Positions 7,439-18,173 are shown, counted from the stretch's first letter. The stretch: 42,775 nucleotides of DNA from Trueperaceae bacterium (GCA_020354625.1 CP070651.1:962317-1005091); one strand, 5' to 3'. Notes: generated from the letters alone by a model not told the origin. Translations and numbers: made by a program.

Positions 7439-9288
7439 GGAGCAGTGGAAGGAGAGGAACTGGCCAACCAGCGCTTTGTCAGACGAAGGACAATCCTACT
7501 CAGCGGTACCAACAGCAACCCGATGACGAGTCCGATAGCCAAAGCGAAGAGGGTGCGCTGCAGCGATACCAATAGGGGTGTGTGGTAGTGGCTGAAGCTA
7601 TTCAGAATACTTGCTTGGGCGACGACCCCTCCAGTCAAGAGCAACCCCTTAAACCATGTAGGCCAGGTGGCATCGGTTAGTCCAAGGACGGCAAGAGGGT
7701 GTCCTAATAACTCCTTGAAACGAGGGCGAAAAAAGATTGCTGACAGCCAGTCGCGAATCGCAAGTTCGACTTGGCTCACACCGATTATTGGAAAGTTTCC
7801 GCGCCGTAAGAAGACCACGGCGAGTGCGATGAGCACAATTGCAACCAGTACAACGTCGCCTAGTCGAATGGGATAGCCCCATAGATCACGAATCCAAAGA
7901 GCCAGTGTTTTGTGTCTGAGGGCGAGGTAAAAAATAAAAAGAGCTGGGGGCACGACGAGCGTTGCCGCCACGCCGGCGAACGGTGAAATAGCTAAAAGTG
8001 CCTCACGGTCGCTCCCGACAGCAGTCAGCAAGATCGCACCGATCAGACTGATCAACGTGGCCAAGCCCAGGCTGGTGAGGCGATGGGGGAGGAGGCCATA
8101 ACCGATCACTGGGAAGGTTAGGGCGGCTGTAAGCGCTAAGGCGTTCCAATCGAATCCCCCAGCCACAAGGCCGAGAGCTAGAACCGAGGCGGCGACGAGT
8201 GCGCCCCACCCCGCTGGAAACATAGACGCCAATAGTGCCAGAGCCGCGAAGATTCCAACAGCGCTTAGAGACCGTAACCAGCTATTGGTTCGGTAGTCGA
8301 TTTCGAGGGTGCCCAAGGGGCCGACACGGTAACCTTCTCGCTTGAGAGCATTTGTTAAGCTGATGATCAGCTGCTCGGTGTTGGCGATCATGTCGCCTAG
8401 CTGCTCCTCTGTATATGGACGCAAATAGAGGATTCGGATGCCGCGTTCGTTTACTGCGAGGAGAAACTTATCGACGAGATCACTAGGTTGGAGTCGTCGA
8501 TTGATGTAATCCTGGTTGAAGCTCAGCAATCTTGTGGTAGGCACTCTCGTGCTGATGTGCTTGAGCCCGTCCTGGTCGGTCCCTTCGATGATACCCGTGA
8601 GATAACCTTGAGAGGCGCTGATGAGTTCGTTCAAGGCGTTTGGGTGTCCGGCAACTTGAAGACCGGTATGGATGAGGTAGTGGGCTTCGGTGGGAAAGTC
8701 TTGTCCGATGTCAAGAAGGTTGGGGTAATTTCTAGGCCGGTAGGCGATATCAAAACCCGCTTCCTTATAACGCTCTATAGCTCCTCTGTCTGGTCCAGCA
8801 GGTCTTAGGTTCGCAGAAATGCCAGGATACATATGCCAACTTCTGCCGGCAAGTGTAATCTCTTTGGCAATGGGTGTGTTTTTAGCTATGAGATTGTCTA
8901 GGCTACCGGCTTCCAACGGGGTGACCAAGGTGCTGTCAGCTGGAATCGGAGGGGCTGCCTCGCCACGAGCCAATGCGAGAGCGTGGGCTTCATGACCGAA
9001 CATCACAGCTACTTTCCCTTTGGCTGCCAAGCTTTCGATCGTCTCCTCGTAGAGTGCGATTCCGTTGAGGCCGAGGGCTTGGTAGCGTGTTGCCAATTCG
9101 AAGCTGCTAGTGCCGAGATATTCGGCCTGTTCAGATAGGGCAGGTTCATCCATGATAAGCGTTACAGTGATACTGTTTTCCTCGGCACGAACGCGGCGTG
9201 TCGTCAGAACCGAAGCTGGTAGGAGGCTCAAAAAGATGATGCTCCAGAGTAAGAACCGTAGCCTTTTTGCATCAATATCGGTTAACAC
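7435..9288 (-). CDS. DUF5693 family membrane protein
   Basis: The 617-residue protein has an N-terminal signal or anchor segment (residues about 10–30, FLLWSIIFLSLLPASVLTT), a soluble extracytoplasmic half of about 320 residues, and a C-terminal half with roughly eight hydrophobic segments. This matches the DUF5693 family, often found next to csaB in Deinococcus and related bacteria. The 4-base overlap with csaB supports a joint role in making or pyruvylating the S-layer anchoring polymer, but the biochemical function is not known to me. The GTG start at 9288 is preceded by AAGGGAGA at good spacing, so this gene has a real ribosome site and probably leads the operon. Confidence 0.82.
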   Translation of the reverse strand: MLTDIDAKRLRFLLWSIIFLSLLPASVLTTRRVRAEENSITVTLIMDEPALSEQAEYLGTSSFELATRYQALGLNGIALYEETIESLAAKGKVAVMFGHEAHALALARGEAAPPIPADSTLVTPLEAGSLDNLIAKNTPIAKEITLAGRSWHMYPGISANLRPAGPDRGAIERYKEAGFDIAYRPRNYPNLLDIGQDFPTEAHYLIHTGLQVAGHPNALNELISASQGYLTGIIEGTDQDGLKHISTRVPTTRLLSFNQDYINRRLQPSDLVDKFLLAVNERGIRILYLRPYTEEQLGDMIANTEQLIISLTNALKREGYRVGPLGTLEIDYRTNSWLRSLSAVGIFAALALLASMFPAGWGALVAASVLALGLVAGGFDWNALALTAALTFPVIGYGLLPHRLTSLGLATLISLIGAILLTAVGSDREALLAISPFAGVAATLVVPPALFIFYLALRHKTLALWIRDLWGYPIRLGDVVLVAIVLIALAVVFLRRGNFPIIGVSQVELAIRDWLSAIFFRPRFKELLGHPLAVLGLTDATWPTWFKGLLLTGGVVAQASILNSFSHYHTPLLVSLQRTLFALAIGLVIGLLLVPLSRIVLRLTKRWLASSSPSTAP

Positions 9289-9428
9289 CGGGTCTCCCTT
9301 TATCTTGGGTCATGGAGAAATGTTTTGCAGAACGGAATCCGTGTGCGGGTAGTGTTTTAGCCGTTTCGTTCTACTTCCAAAGCGTGCTTCATATGAAACC
9401 TTGCCGATCAATCTTGTCCCCAATGATC

Positions 9429-9506
9429 GTTTCTTTTGTATGCCACACTATATTGTTTGGTCCCGCTGTGCCAGGTCAAACAACGGGAAATCATATCAGG
9501 CGTGCA
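9429..9506 (+). repeat. Palindromic repeat family C, copy 1 (3' side of udk)
   Basis: About 78 bases that match the reverse complement of 24199–24274 with scattered differences. Shared blocks are GTTTCTTT, TGTTTGG, CCCGC, CAAACA, GGAA and TCATATCAG. The central hairpin is decayed here (TTGTTTGG … CAAACAA), while the other copy keeps a perfect 17-base stem. It lies between the 3' end of udk and the 5' end of the DUF5693 gene, both read leftwards, so it is transcribed after udk if at all. Confidence 0.6.
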
Positions 9507-9556
9507 TTCATAGATATCGTGGGTGCTGCGGTTCATGTTCTTACCCAGATCGCGGC

Positions 9557-11880
<2,324 letters not shown>

Positions 11881-12073
11881 TTATGGTATCACTTCTTTCT
11901 TAGAGATTGCGTCCTCGTCATTCGGTGTTTATATGCATGATGCCCTTCTCGTTCGACGGGCGTAACGTGTTACATTCTGGGCATGATAAGCCGAGTTGAC
12001 CCGATGTATGCGTTCGCTGTGATCTCAAGCGAATGCAAACTTTTGATACCTTGGACTCTGGGATGAATCTCCT

Positions 12074-12688
12074 TTGAAGCGCAAAGGCATTCTCTTCGTC
12101 ATGACAGGGGCTTCTGGTGTCGGTAAAGACACCATACGTCGCGCGGCGCTCCTCGACCTACCCAATCTGTTCTACTCCATATCTGCTACCACGCGTCCGC
12201 AACGGTCGGGTGAAGCTCATGGGAAACAGTACTATTTCTACGATCGAACGACGTTTGAAAAGATGATCGCCGACGACGATCTACTGGAGTATGCAGAATA
12301 CGTAGGCGATTACTACGGTACGCCCGCGTCACCAGTAAAAACAGCACTAGATAACGGACAGGATGTGCTTTTGGAGCTTGAACTTGTTGGAGCACGGCAA
12401 GTCAAGCATACCTACCCGTCTGCGGTCATGATTTTCATCGCCCCGCCTACTTTGAGTGAACTCGAGCGCCGACTGCGTGGTAGGGAGACTGATTCAGAGG
12501 AGAAGATTCAAAAACGACTGGCGCGGGCTAGAGAAGAGATTAAAGCCGTAACGGAATTCGATTACGTAGTGGTGAACGATACGTTAACGGACGCCGTGGC
12601 AGATTTTTCGTGTGTGATTCGCGCAGAACGTGCTCGTGCAAAACACCTTACGCTGCAGGACATCACTTCATTTCTTCAAGAATTCTAG
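12074..12688 (+). CDS. gmk: Guanylate kinase
   Basis: The 204-residue protein shows TGASGVGKDTI as P-loop (residues about 11–21), SISATTRPQRSGEAHGKQYY for GMP binding, YGTPASPV, and LLELELVGARQVK in place of the usual LLEIDVQGA, so the conserved Asp appears as Glu. It phosphorylates GMP and dGMP with ATP. The start is TTG 12074; the ATG at 12063 runs into a stop, and the next ATG (12101) would delete the first strand before the P-loop. Only a weak Shine-Dalgarno is seen. The order gmk–rpoZ–(coaBC) is a conserved bacterial arrangement. An inverted repeat GTAAC-GT-GTTAC lies upstream at 11962–11973 and could be an operator, though I cannot assign a regulator. Confidence 0.92.
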   Translation: MKRKGILFVMTGASGVGKDTIRRAALLDLPNLFYSISATTRPQRSGEAHGKQYYFYDRTTFEKMIADDDLLEYAEYVGDYYGTPASPVKTALDNGQDVLLELELVGARQVKHTYPSAVMIFIAPPTLSELERRLRGRETDSEEKIQKRLARAREEIKAVTEFDYVVVNDTLTDAVADFSCVIRAERARAKHLTLQDITSFLQEF

Positions 12689-12873
12689 TGTGATACGTAG
12701 CATGATAGGCACTCAGCCGCCTGGGGAAAGCCACTTTACCAGAGGGAGTGTTGGTTGAAGTTTCAATGTAGCCGTCGCATCTCGAATACGCTACAGTGCC
12801 GTTTTGTGTCATATATTGTGTTGTGCCGAAACGGCCCGTTAACGCTTACGGCTCGGATACATTGGAGGAATTT

Positions 12874-13167
12874 GTGCATCAACAAGGGTATGACTACCTG
12901 ATGTCGTTGACCGATTCGCGCTACCGACTTTCGATGATTGCCGCGCGCCGCGCTGCACAGCTTAAACTCGGCGTGCCGACGGTTTTAGAAGCGGAAGAAA
13001 TTCCAAAGACCACGAATACCGTCACCATCGCCCTCAAAGAGTTGGAGCTGAATCGGGGTGTAGAGTGGGGTGATAGCTTGCCGACATTAGAGCAAGTGAA
13101 ACAGGTTGTGGGTCAGGATGATGAGAGCGATGGATCAGGTTTCGTCGCAGGTGGTGAGCGCAGGTAA
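12874..13167 (+). CDS. rpoZ: RNA polymerase omega subunit
   Basis: The 97-residue product contains YDYLMSLTDSRYRLSMIAAR followed by RAAQLKLG, the conserved core of the omega subunit, which helps fold and attach the beta' subunit of RNA polymerase, and then a variable acidic tail. I chose GTG 12874 because GGAGG sits five bases upstream (12864–12868) and because omega proteins normally begin a few residues before this core. An ATG at 12796 would add 26 unlike residues. Position directly after gmk fits the common gmk–rpoZ order. The end of the gene overlaps the first codons of the coaBC remnant. Confidence 0.88.
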   Translation: MHQQGYDYLMSLTDSRYRLSMIAARRAAQLKLGVPTVLEAEEIPKTTNTVTIALKELELNRGVEWGDSLPTLEQVKQVVGQDDESDGSGFVAGGERR

Positions 13168-13372
13168 GATCAGGGTAATCGTAGCTGCTGCTACGGGTGG
13201 CGTTGCTGCGATCAAGACCCCGAAACTTTTGTGACGGTTGCGCGAGTTGAAGTTTGAAGTCAAGCCAGCTGTATTCAACTCTGTTACCAGATTACCCCGC
13301 TCAGTGGCAGCGGGTTGGGAAGAGTGTAATCAGGAGGCTCTGTTTGCACCGATCGCTCGTGTTGCCGGGTGA
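13130..13372 (+). pseudogene. Decayed N-terminal fragment of CoaBC (Dfp)
   Basis: In the frame starting at ATG 13130 the translation gives KIRVIVAAATGGVAAIKTPK LL, a TGA stop (13232–13234), then RLRELKFEVKPAVFNSVTR and PRSVAAGWEE, ending at TGA 13370–13372. This matches the N-terminus of CoaBC, the flavoprotein 4'-phosphopantothenoylcysteine decarboxylase/synthase of coenzyme A synthesis (typical form: a glycine-rich TGGIAAYK strand, then a LLRRLRERGHEV-like helix and a strand). Only about 75 of about 400 residues remain and one stop interrupts them. The position directly after gmk–rpoZ is where intact coaBC sits in many bacteria. I infer a truncated relic; the cell would need another coaBC copy elsewhere. 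A palindromic repeat begins 54 bases downstream. Confidence 0.68.
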
Positions 13373-13426
13373 AACAGAAACCCTGCGACTTATGGAGAAA
13401 CGTACTCACTCTCGCTGATATCATTC

Positions 13427-13530
13427 TAAACCGTCTTTCAGTGCACTTGTCATGCCAACTGAACGCATTTGCTTATACTCGCACTGCTCGGGTGATCTTG
13501 GCACTGCCAAGATCACCGAAAGGCGGTTTA
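13427..13530 (+). repeat. Palindromic repeat family A, copy 2, with terminal inverted repeats
   Basis: A 104-base unit bounded by TAAACCGTCTTTC (13427–13439) and GAAAGGCGGTTTA (13518–13530), a 13-base terminal inverted repeat with one mismatch. Inside lies the perfect palindrome GGTGATCTTGGCA, C, TGCCAAGATCACC (13491–13517). The right 63 bases match 6386–6448 closely. It resembles a miniature inverted-repeat element without coding capacity and sits just after the coaBC fragment, near where that gene was cut short. Confidence 0.7.
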
Positions 13531-13829
13531 AGTCGCGCCTTCGCGAGAGATGCGGAAGCCTCCGGGGTGTGAAGTACAACCGGTATTCAAGCGAAAGCTT
13601 GAACGATTTTGTGGGATTACTCGTAGGTTCTTCCCGATCGTCATCTGGGGTTGGCCGTATAAAACGACCAGCTCGGAGCTTGAAGGGAGTGAAGATCGAA
13701 TACCCCAAACAGAGAACCGGATCAGCGCTGTTTGCTTCAGATGATTCCTTGGGTTGATCTGTGGCTCGGTCGACGTTCATGCGTGCTTAATATGTGAATT
13801 GTACAGTGCTGGAGTGTAAGAAAGAACTG
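13531..13829. other. Gene-free stretch between repeat A2 and argR
   Basis: About 300 bases without a supportable gene. Open frames exist in several registers on both strands but none has a recognisable family, ribosome site or conserved start. One clean hairpin stands out: TTCAAGC, GAAA, GCTTGAA around 13588–13605, a seven-pair stem closed by a GNRA-type tetraloop, followed by CGATTTTG, which could be a weak terminator for the gmk–rpoZ message. Confidence 0.35.
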
Positions 13830-13835
13830 TATAGT
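13830..13835 (+). promoter_or_regulatory. -10 box (TATAGT) of argR, leaderless spacing
   Basis: TATAGT lies 8 bases before the argR ATG, with no Shine-Dalgarno between them, so transcription should begin at or next to the start codon. No convincing -35 hexamer is visible at 16–18 bases. Confidence 0.5.
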
Positions 13836-13843
13836 GAATAACT

Positions 13844-14302
13844 ATGCCGAGTAAGGAGTATCGCCAGCGTCTAATCGAAGAACTCGTTGAGCATGAGTTC
13901 ATCTCGACTCAGGCCGAGATTGCTGAGCATCTTGTTCGAAAGGGGATCAGGGTTACGCAAGCGACGATAAGCCGTGATGTCAACGAACTTCGCTTGGTAC
14001 GAATTCCGGCAGGTCGTGGTCAGCATCGATACCGTCCTACACCGCTTGCCGACCGAGAAGATGTTATGAGTGAGCTCGGGCAACGATTCAGACTGTTTGT
14101 TCGAGACCTGGATTATGGAGAGAATATCATCGTAATCAACACGGATGAAGGGCATGCGAGCGGGATTGCCTATGTCATCGACAAACTGGATCGTGAGGAG
14201 ATCGTCGGCACGCTAGCGGGACAGAACACTATCCTAGTGGTTGCGCGCAATTGCAAACAGGCTGCAGCTATTGTTGAAGAGCTTGAAGACTTGCTCGGGT
14301 GA
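13844..14302 (+). CDS. argR: ArgR-family transcriptional regulator lacking the Asp-Asp arginine pair
   Basis: The 152-residue protein has the ArgR N-terminal winged helix (KEYRQRLIEELVEHEFISTQ, then VTQATISRDVNEL, residues 38–49) and the C-terminal trimerisation and effector domain (GTLAGQNTILVVAR, residues 122–135). ArgR/AhrC binds arginine and controls arginine biosynthesis and catabolism as a hexamer. The family motif is GTIAGDDTI, where the Asp pair holds the arginine ligand; here it is Gln-Asn (residues 127–128), so effector binding may be altered or lost. No arginine gene is adjacent. It is probably expressed from a leaderless transcript. Confidence 0.88.
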   Translation: MPSKEYRQRLIEELVEHEFISTQAEIAEHLVRKGIRVTQATISRDVNELRLVRIPAGRGQHRYRPTPLADREDVMSELGQRFRLFVRDLDYGENIIVINTDEGHASGIAYVIDKLDREEIVGTLAGQNTILVVARNCKQAAAIVEELEDLLG

Positions 14303-14538
14303 CGAAAAGTATGGTGCCGAGGCGTTCTAGGTAGAGATCCATACGGGTTCGTTAGCGAGTACGGAAGGCCTGCAAGAAATAGTTTTAGCACTCCGTAGCA
14401 GAAGGGAAACAGTTCCCTTAAGTACTCCAAACGCACAATAGAACGTCGTATGAACGTGTTGGCAAACATGGTGTTGTCAGTTCATTACAATGATCTTGCA
14501 AGATCGTAAGCACGAGTCACCGTTCATTTCTTTGTGCG
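14303..14538. other. Intergenic region with two palindromes
   Basis: The stretch holds AAGGGAA-ACAG-TTCCCTT (14402–14419), a seven-pair hairpin just after argR that could aid termination, and the perfect 14-base palindrome GATCTTGCAAGATC (14492–14505). The second resembles the core of repeat family A (GATCTTG … CAAGATC) without its middle, and it lies about 35 bases before the likely promoter of the TPR gene, so it could be an operator or a collapsed repeat. No gene is supported here. Confidence 0.4.
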
Positions 14539-14547
14539 TGCTAGCCT
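14539..14547 (+). promoter_or_regulatory. Extended -10 box (TGCTAGCCT) of the large TPR gene
   Basis: TGC followed by TAGCCT has the extended -10 form also seen before the tRNA cluster and before 35657. It would give a leader of about 26 bases containing the GGAGG ribosome site. The -35 region is poor. Confidence 0.4.
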
Positions 14548-14579
14548 AGAAGCCAACCGACATTCGTCTGGAGGTCGCC

Positions 14580-16835
14580 ATGCGCGCAAAACTCATCACA
14601 CTGCTTATTACCCTGCTTTCGTGCAGTGCCGTAGCCGATACATTGGTCGTTTACCCACTGAACAGTCAAGATACCCTTCTCGGTGTTGCGGTCGCTGATC
14701 GCCTCGCCACGGCCTTCCAAGAAGAGTTCGAAGTGTTAGGCCCGGTTGTCGCTCCGAGTCTCGTTCCACCTTTGGTGGTCGATGGGGGATTTATCAACCC
14801 TACGGTATTTTTGGATAGTTCGAATATCGCATCTTCAATCGGAGCCACGCTGGCAAGAGATACCGTAGGCGCTGATTATGTTGTTACGGGCCGTATCGAT
14901 TTCGAAGCCGAGCAACTCATCCTCACCATGTTTCTCGCTTCTGAAAGCGGGGTTACCACCCATACGGTACGAGCGTTTGAGAATCAGCCGGATCTCTTGA
15001 CCGCAAAGGCGATTGCGATCACTGCACATCGTCTCGGGGTCGAGCGTCCTGAGGCCGAGACGACTGTGAATCTTGCAGGACCCTATGGCGACTTTGTAAG
15101 AGCTATAGGATTGATCGGAGGAGGGTTTCTTGAGGAAGCCGAGCAGGTACTTGTTCAGTTACAAGAGCCTGACGAGGCGGCAAAGCAGCTCCTTACCGAT
15201 GTACAAGCTCTGTTTGCAGGTGACCCGGGCACTCGTCCCGCACGGCTTGCGACGATGTCTTTAAGCCTTCAGGACTTCGACGAGTCTTTGTCGATCAGCT
15301 ATTTCGATGCGTTTGCTCAGAGCAGTAGTCTACCGAGCCCCCATGTTTGGATCGGTGTTCTCGGTTCAAGTGTCAACGATAAAGCCGCGGTGACCCAGGC
15401 GTTTGACTTTGCGGCAGAGGCCTATCTCTATGGTCTGATCAGCCGTGCCAGCTATAGGCTTGCAGAGGGCTTGGAAGGGGGGCAACAGGATCTCATCGCC
15501 GGGGTTGCCTCTGAGAGTGTAGGAGATCTTCTCGCAGCTGCCGTGGTGGCGAATGCCACGGCTGAAATCTCTTTGGAGAAAGAGGCCCTTCAGCAACTCT
15601 CTAGACGTGCACCTTCTTATACCTATCCATTTGAACGGCTTTCGTTTATCGCGTTTGATGAGGATGATGCCCAGGCCGCGGCGGAGGCGCTCGTCGTTGC
15701 AGTCGATCTCGAACCAGAGAGCGATCTTTACTGGACAAACCTGGGTTGGTCCTACTATCTTCTCGGTTTCTTGGGGCGCAGTGAGGAGGCTTCGATACGA
15801 GCCGTGGAGTTGGATCCCAACCAGTTTATTGCCCAGTACAACCTGGGTTTGGCTCGCGTGGTGACGGGCAGGCTCGAAGAGGCTATGCGTGCCTATAACG
15901 ACGCGTTGCGTCTCGATCCTGATGTTGATGATGAGGCCATCAAGGATCTCGAGAACGCGTTGGATCTATATCCAGACCAGGCGGGTGTACACTTCTCACT
16001 CGCAGTCTTGTATGAAGCAGAGGGGAGACGTGGTGAAGCCGCTGACCAATATGAACGGTACCTCACTAGCGGTGTAGGGTTACCGTTTGGTGAGCTGGCA
16101 AACAGCCGAATTGCGGTCTTGAGAGCACCCCCACCCCCTCTCGAGATTAGCCAAGCTCCGAATTTGTTTCTCGGCGTCGACGGCTTGGAAGCAGAGCCCT
16201 ACCACCCAGGCGACTTCCTATTCCCGTCTTTCGAGGTTTTCACTCCTGGGGAAGAGCTCCCCAAAGAGTTTGAGGTGACGCTGACGCTAAGAGATGTACA
16301 GGATACAGTGATTGAATCGGTGTTCGAGACTGTAGATGTCCCGCGCGGTGCGATCGGTCTCGTCTTGGATGAGATCGGTTTGGAACTCCCCCCAGAGCTT
16401 GCTCAAGGGGAGTATCAGCTCTTTATTACGGTGTCCGCTACCGAAGGGCGGAGTACGACCTCCATTATCCCTTTCGAAGTGGAAGGTGGGCCTCAGCTTG
16501 TTCGCCAGCTCTTGAGCCGAAGCATAGAGATGCAGGCCCTTGGGACAGGTATTCCGCTATACGGTGAAGACAACCTCGACCGACCTGCGCTTCTACTCGA
16601 TCTGTTGGTGAGTGAGCTGCGCGAGGCTGCGCCCCAAGCCGAGGAAGCCCTTCCTGATATCGAAACCGGGCGCTTCGAGGGTTTCAGTGGTGGTCGTCTG
16701 TTCAACGAAAGCACAGTTGAAGACGTGCGAGACTTTCTAGAGTACTTATTGGAACAAAATACCAGAGACGTTACTTTTACCTTTGTTGAAGCCTATGCTC
16801 AATGGGCTCTGGATGGTGCGCCGGAGTCTGAGTAA
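14580..16835 (+). CDS. Large secreted TPR-repeat protein
   Basis: The 751-residue protein has a signal peptide (MRAKLITLLITLLSCSAVAD, likely cut after AVA near residue 19; the Cys at 15 is not a good lipobox). Residues 20–150 resemble the periplasmic fold of TolB/FlgO-like proteins (LVVYPLNSQDTLLGVAVADR, GADYVVTGRI). The middle, about 340–500, carries TPR units (SDLYWTNLGWSYYLLGFLGR, FIAQYNLGLARVVTGRLEEA, AGVHFSLAVLYEAEGRRGEA). The C-terminus is beta-rich and acidic. GGAGG stands five bases before the ATG. The role is unknown; an envelope scaffold is likely. It converges on the TraB-family gene with a strong hairpin between them. Confidence 0.82.
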   Translation: MRAKLITLLITLLSCSAVADTLVVYPLNSQDTLLGVAVADRLATAFQEEFEVLGPVVAPSLVPPLVVDGGFINPTVFLDSSNIASSIGATLARDTVGADYVVTGRIDFEAEQLILTMFLASESGVTTHTVRAFENQPDLLTAKAIAITAHRLGVERPEAETTVNLAGPYGDFVRAIGLIGGGFLEEAEQVLVQLQEPDEAAKQLLTDVQALFAGDPGTRPARLATMSLSLQDFDESLSISYFDAFAQSSSLPSPHVWIGVLGSSVNDKAAVTQAFDFAAEAYLYGLISRASYRLAEGLEGGQQDLIAGVASESVGDLLAAAVVANATAEISLEKEALQQLSRRAPSYTYPFERLSFIAFDEDDAQAAAEALVVAVDLEPESDLYWTNLGWSYYLLGFLGRSEEASIRAVELDPNQFIAQYNLGLARVVTGRLEEAMRAYNDALRLDPDVDDEAIKDLENALDLYPDQAGVHFSLAVLYEAEGRRGEAADQYERYLTSGVGLPFGELANSRIAVLRAPPPPLEISQAPNLFLGVDGLEAEPYHPGDFLFPSFEVFTPGEELPKEFEVTLTLRDVQDTVIESVFETVDVPRGAIGLVLDEIGLELPPELAQGEYQLFITVSATEGRSTTSIIPFEVEGGPQLVRQLLSRSIEMQALGTGIPLYGEDNLDRPALLLDLLVSELREAAPQAEEALPDIETGRFEGFSGGRLFNESTVEDVRDFLEYLLEQNTRDVTFTFVEAYAQWALDGAPESE

Positions 16836-16840
16836 GGTCG

Positions 16841-16872
16841 TGCCCCCCCGCTAGCCTAGCTGGTGGGGGGCA
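16841..16872. terminator. Bidirectional terminator-like hairpin
   Basis: TGCCCCCC and GGGGGGCA pair across an inner CTAGC/GCTGG stem, forming a long G+C-rich hairpin only 5 bases after the stop of the TPR gene. It lies between two convergent genes and would serve both strands. T-runs are short, so efficiency is uncertain. Confidence 0.6.
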
Positions 16873-16919
16873 ATCAAATACGGTTTTCTCTACGACTGAT
16901 GGTGGGATGTGCGACGCGA

Positions 16920-18173
16920 TCATCCACCAAAAAGACGTCCAAAGATACGGAATCCGGCCAGGTAGGTACCTGCGGCTGAGCCTAGCGTGGCGAGAAAAAA
17001 GACCAACAAGGTCCGCGCTACCCGGTTTCTCCACCAGCCAGTTGCTTTGGTGACATCTTTTCGCAAGTTGCTGAAATCACCAACGCTCGGCTTCCGAAGC
17101 CACAATTCGATTGCTGCAGCTACAAATCCGGCTCCGATGAGAGGGTTGAGTGAGGTTAATGGAGCCGCAATTATCACACCCAAGATGGTGACGGGATGGG
17201 CGAGCGCGATGAGTGCACCGAGTCCTGCCAAGCCTCCGTTGATTACAATCCAGTCCCCGATGAGCTGTAGACCCAATTCCTGGCTCCGGGAAAAGCCGAT
17301 GACGAAACCTGCTAGAACGAGAGCGACGATTCCCCAGGGGAGGATCTTGGGCCACCGGCGGGCTCGAGGGACCTGCTCGAGCTCACCGATAAGTTCTTGA
17401 GTGGGCCGGTCTGACCCTTTCGACAGGTGCTCGATGAATCCCTTCAAGTGGCCTGCCCCTAAAATGATCAGAACGTGTTTCATGACTGCAGCGCTTTCAA
17501 GAGTCTCTTGTTCGACTCGCGCTGCCATGTAGATGTCTCGTTCCGTGATGAGAGGGGTATAAAGTGCTGCCGAACTCTCTGCGAACTCGGCAAAGGTGGC
17601 TTCGAGAATATCTCCCTCTTTTAACTTTTCGATCTCTTCCTCGCTGATTTCCTCTCGGCTCAAAACACTAGCCAATAGACCTCCGACCAATGTCAAGCGC
17701 TGCCACCAAGGGACGTTACGGTAGATTCGTCGCAAGGTTATTCCGATATCACGATCGATCAGCAATAGTGGCAACTCGGCTTGCTTTGCTGCTTTAATAG
17801 CCACGCGCATCTCTTGGCCCGGTTCGATGCCGAGCTGATCTGCAAGGCGCTGCTGGAAGGCTCCGAGCGCTAAGTTCGCAGTTACCATACCGGCTTTACC
17901 TTCGCGGAGTACCTTGAAAAGATCGAGTTGCAGCCAGCGGTCGGGCTCGGTGATTGCGCTATAGCGATTGGCGTCGAGTTCTATCGCGACGGCATCAAAT
18001 TGTCCTGTTGCGATGAGTCGTTCGACTTCCTCGGCACTGCTCCTCGACACGTGGGCCGTGCCGAGTACCGTAAAACGAACACCCTGCCGGTCTATGGTGA
18101 CTCTGGGTTGGGCCGCAGCCTGGTTGTCTGTCTTCTCTGACTGATTCGCATCGGTCGATGCTGCATCCTGCAT
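16920..18173 (-). CDS. TraB/PrgY family membrane protein
   Basis: The 417-residue protein has the TraB signature: VLGTAHVSRSS (residues 36–46), an IELD strand (about 64–67), TERD (210–213) and LGAGHLKGF (238–246). This fold is related to the Tiki/EreA/ChaN superfamily of putative metalloproteases. The C-terminal third carries three to four membrane spans (for example ILPWGIVALVLAGFVIGFS and LVFFLATLGSAAGTYLAG). Family members in enterococci down-regulate sex pheromones by degrading or binding them; in other bacteria the substrate is unknown. The first 22 residues are polar and unconserved, so a later start is possible. It stands alone on the minus strand. Confidence 0.85.
   Translation of the reverse strand: MQDAASTDANQSEKTDNQAAAQPRVTIDRQGVRFTVLGTAHVSRSSAEEVERLIATGQFDAVAIELDANRYSAITEPDRWLQLDLFKVLREGKAGMVTANLALGAFQQRLADQLGIEPGQEMRVAIKAAKQAELPLLLIDRDIGITLRRIYRNVPWWQRLTLVGGLLASVLSREEISEEEIEKLKEGDILEATFAEFAESSAALYTPLITERDIYMAARVEQETLESAAVMKHVLIILGAGHLKGFIEHLSKGSDRPTQELIGELEQVPRARRWPKILPWGIVALVLAGFVIGFSRSQELGLQLIGDWIVINGGLAGLGALIALAHPVTILGVIIAAPLTSLNPLIGAGFVAAAIELWLRKPSVGDFSNLRKDVTKATGWWRNRVARTLLVFFLATLGSAAGTYLAGFRIFGRLFGG

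Noticed and set aside
13232-13234. TGA in the coaBC fragment as a selenocysteine codon
   Set aside because: The position is not a Cys in CoaBC, no SECIS-like hairpin follows closely, and the frame ends soon after at another TGA; decay is the better explanation.
13421-13780. Minus-strand open frame of 119 codons between the coaBC relic and argR
   Set aside because: It covers repeat A2 and has no ribosome site or conserved family; the part over the palindrome is necessarily low-information. Chance is the simplest explanation.
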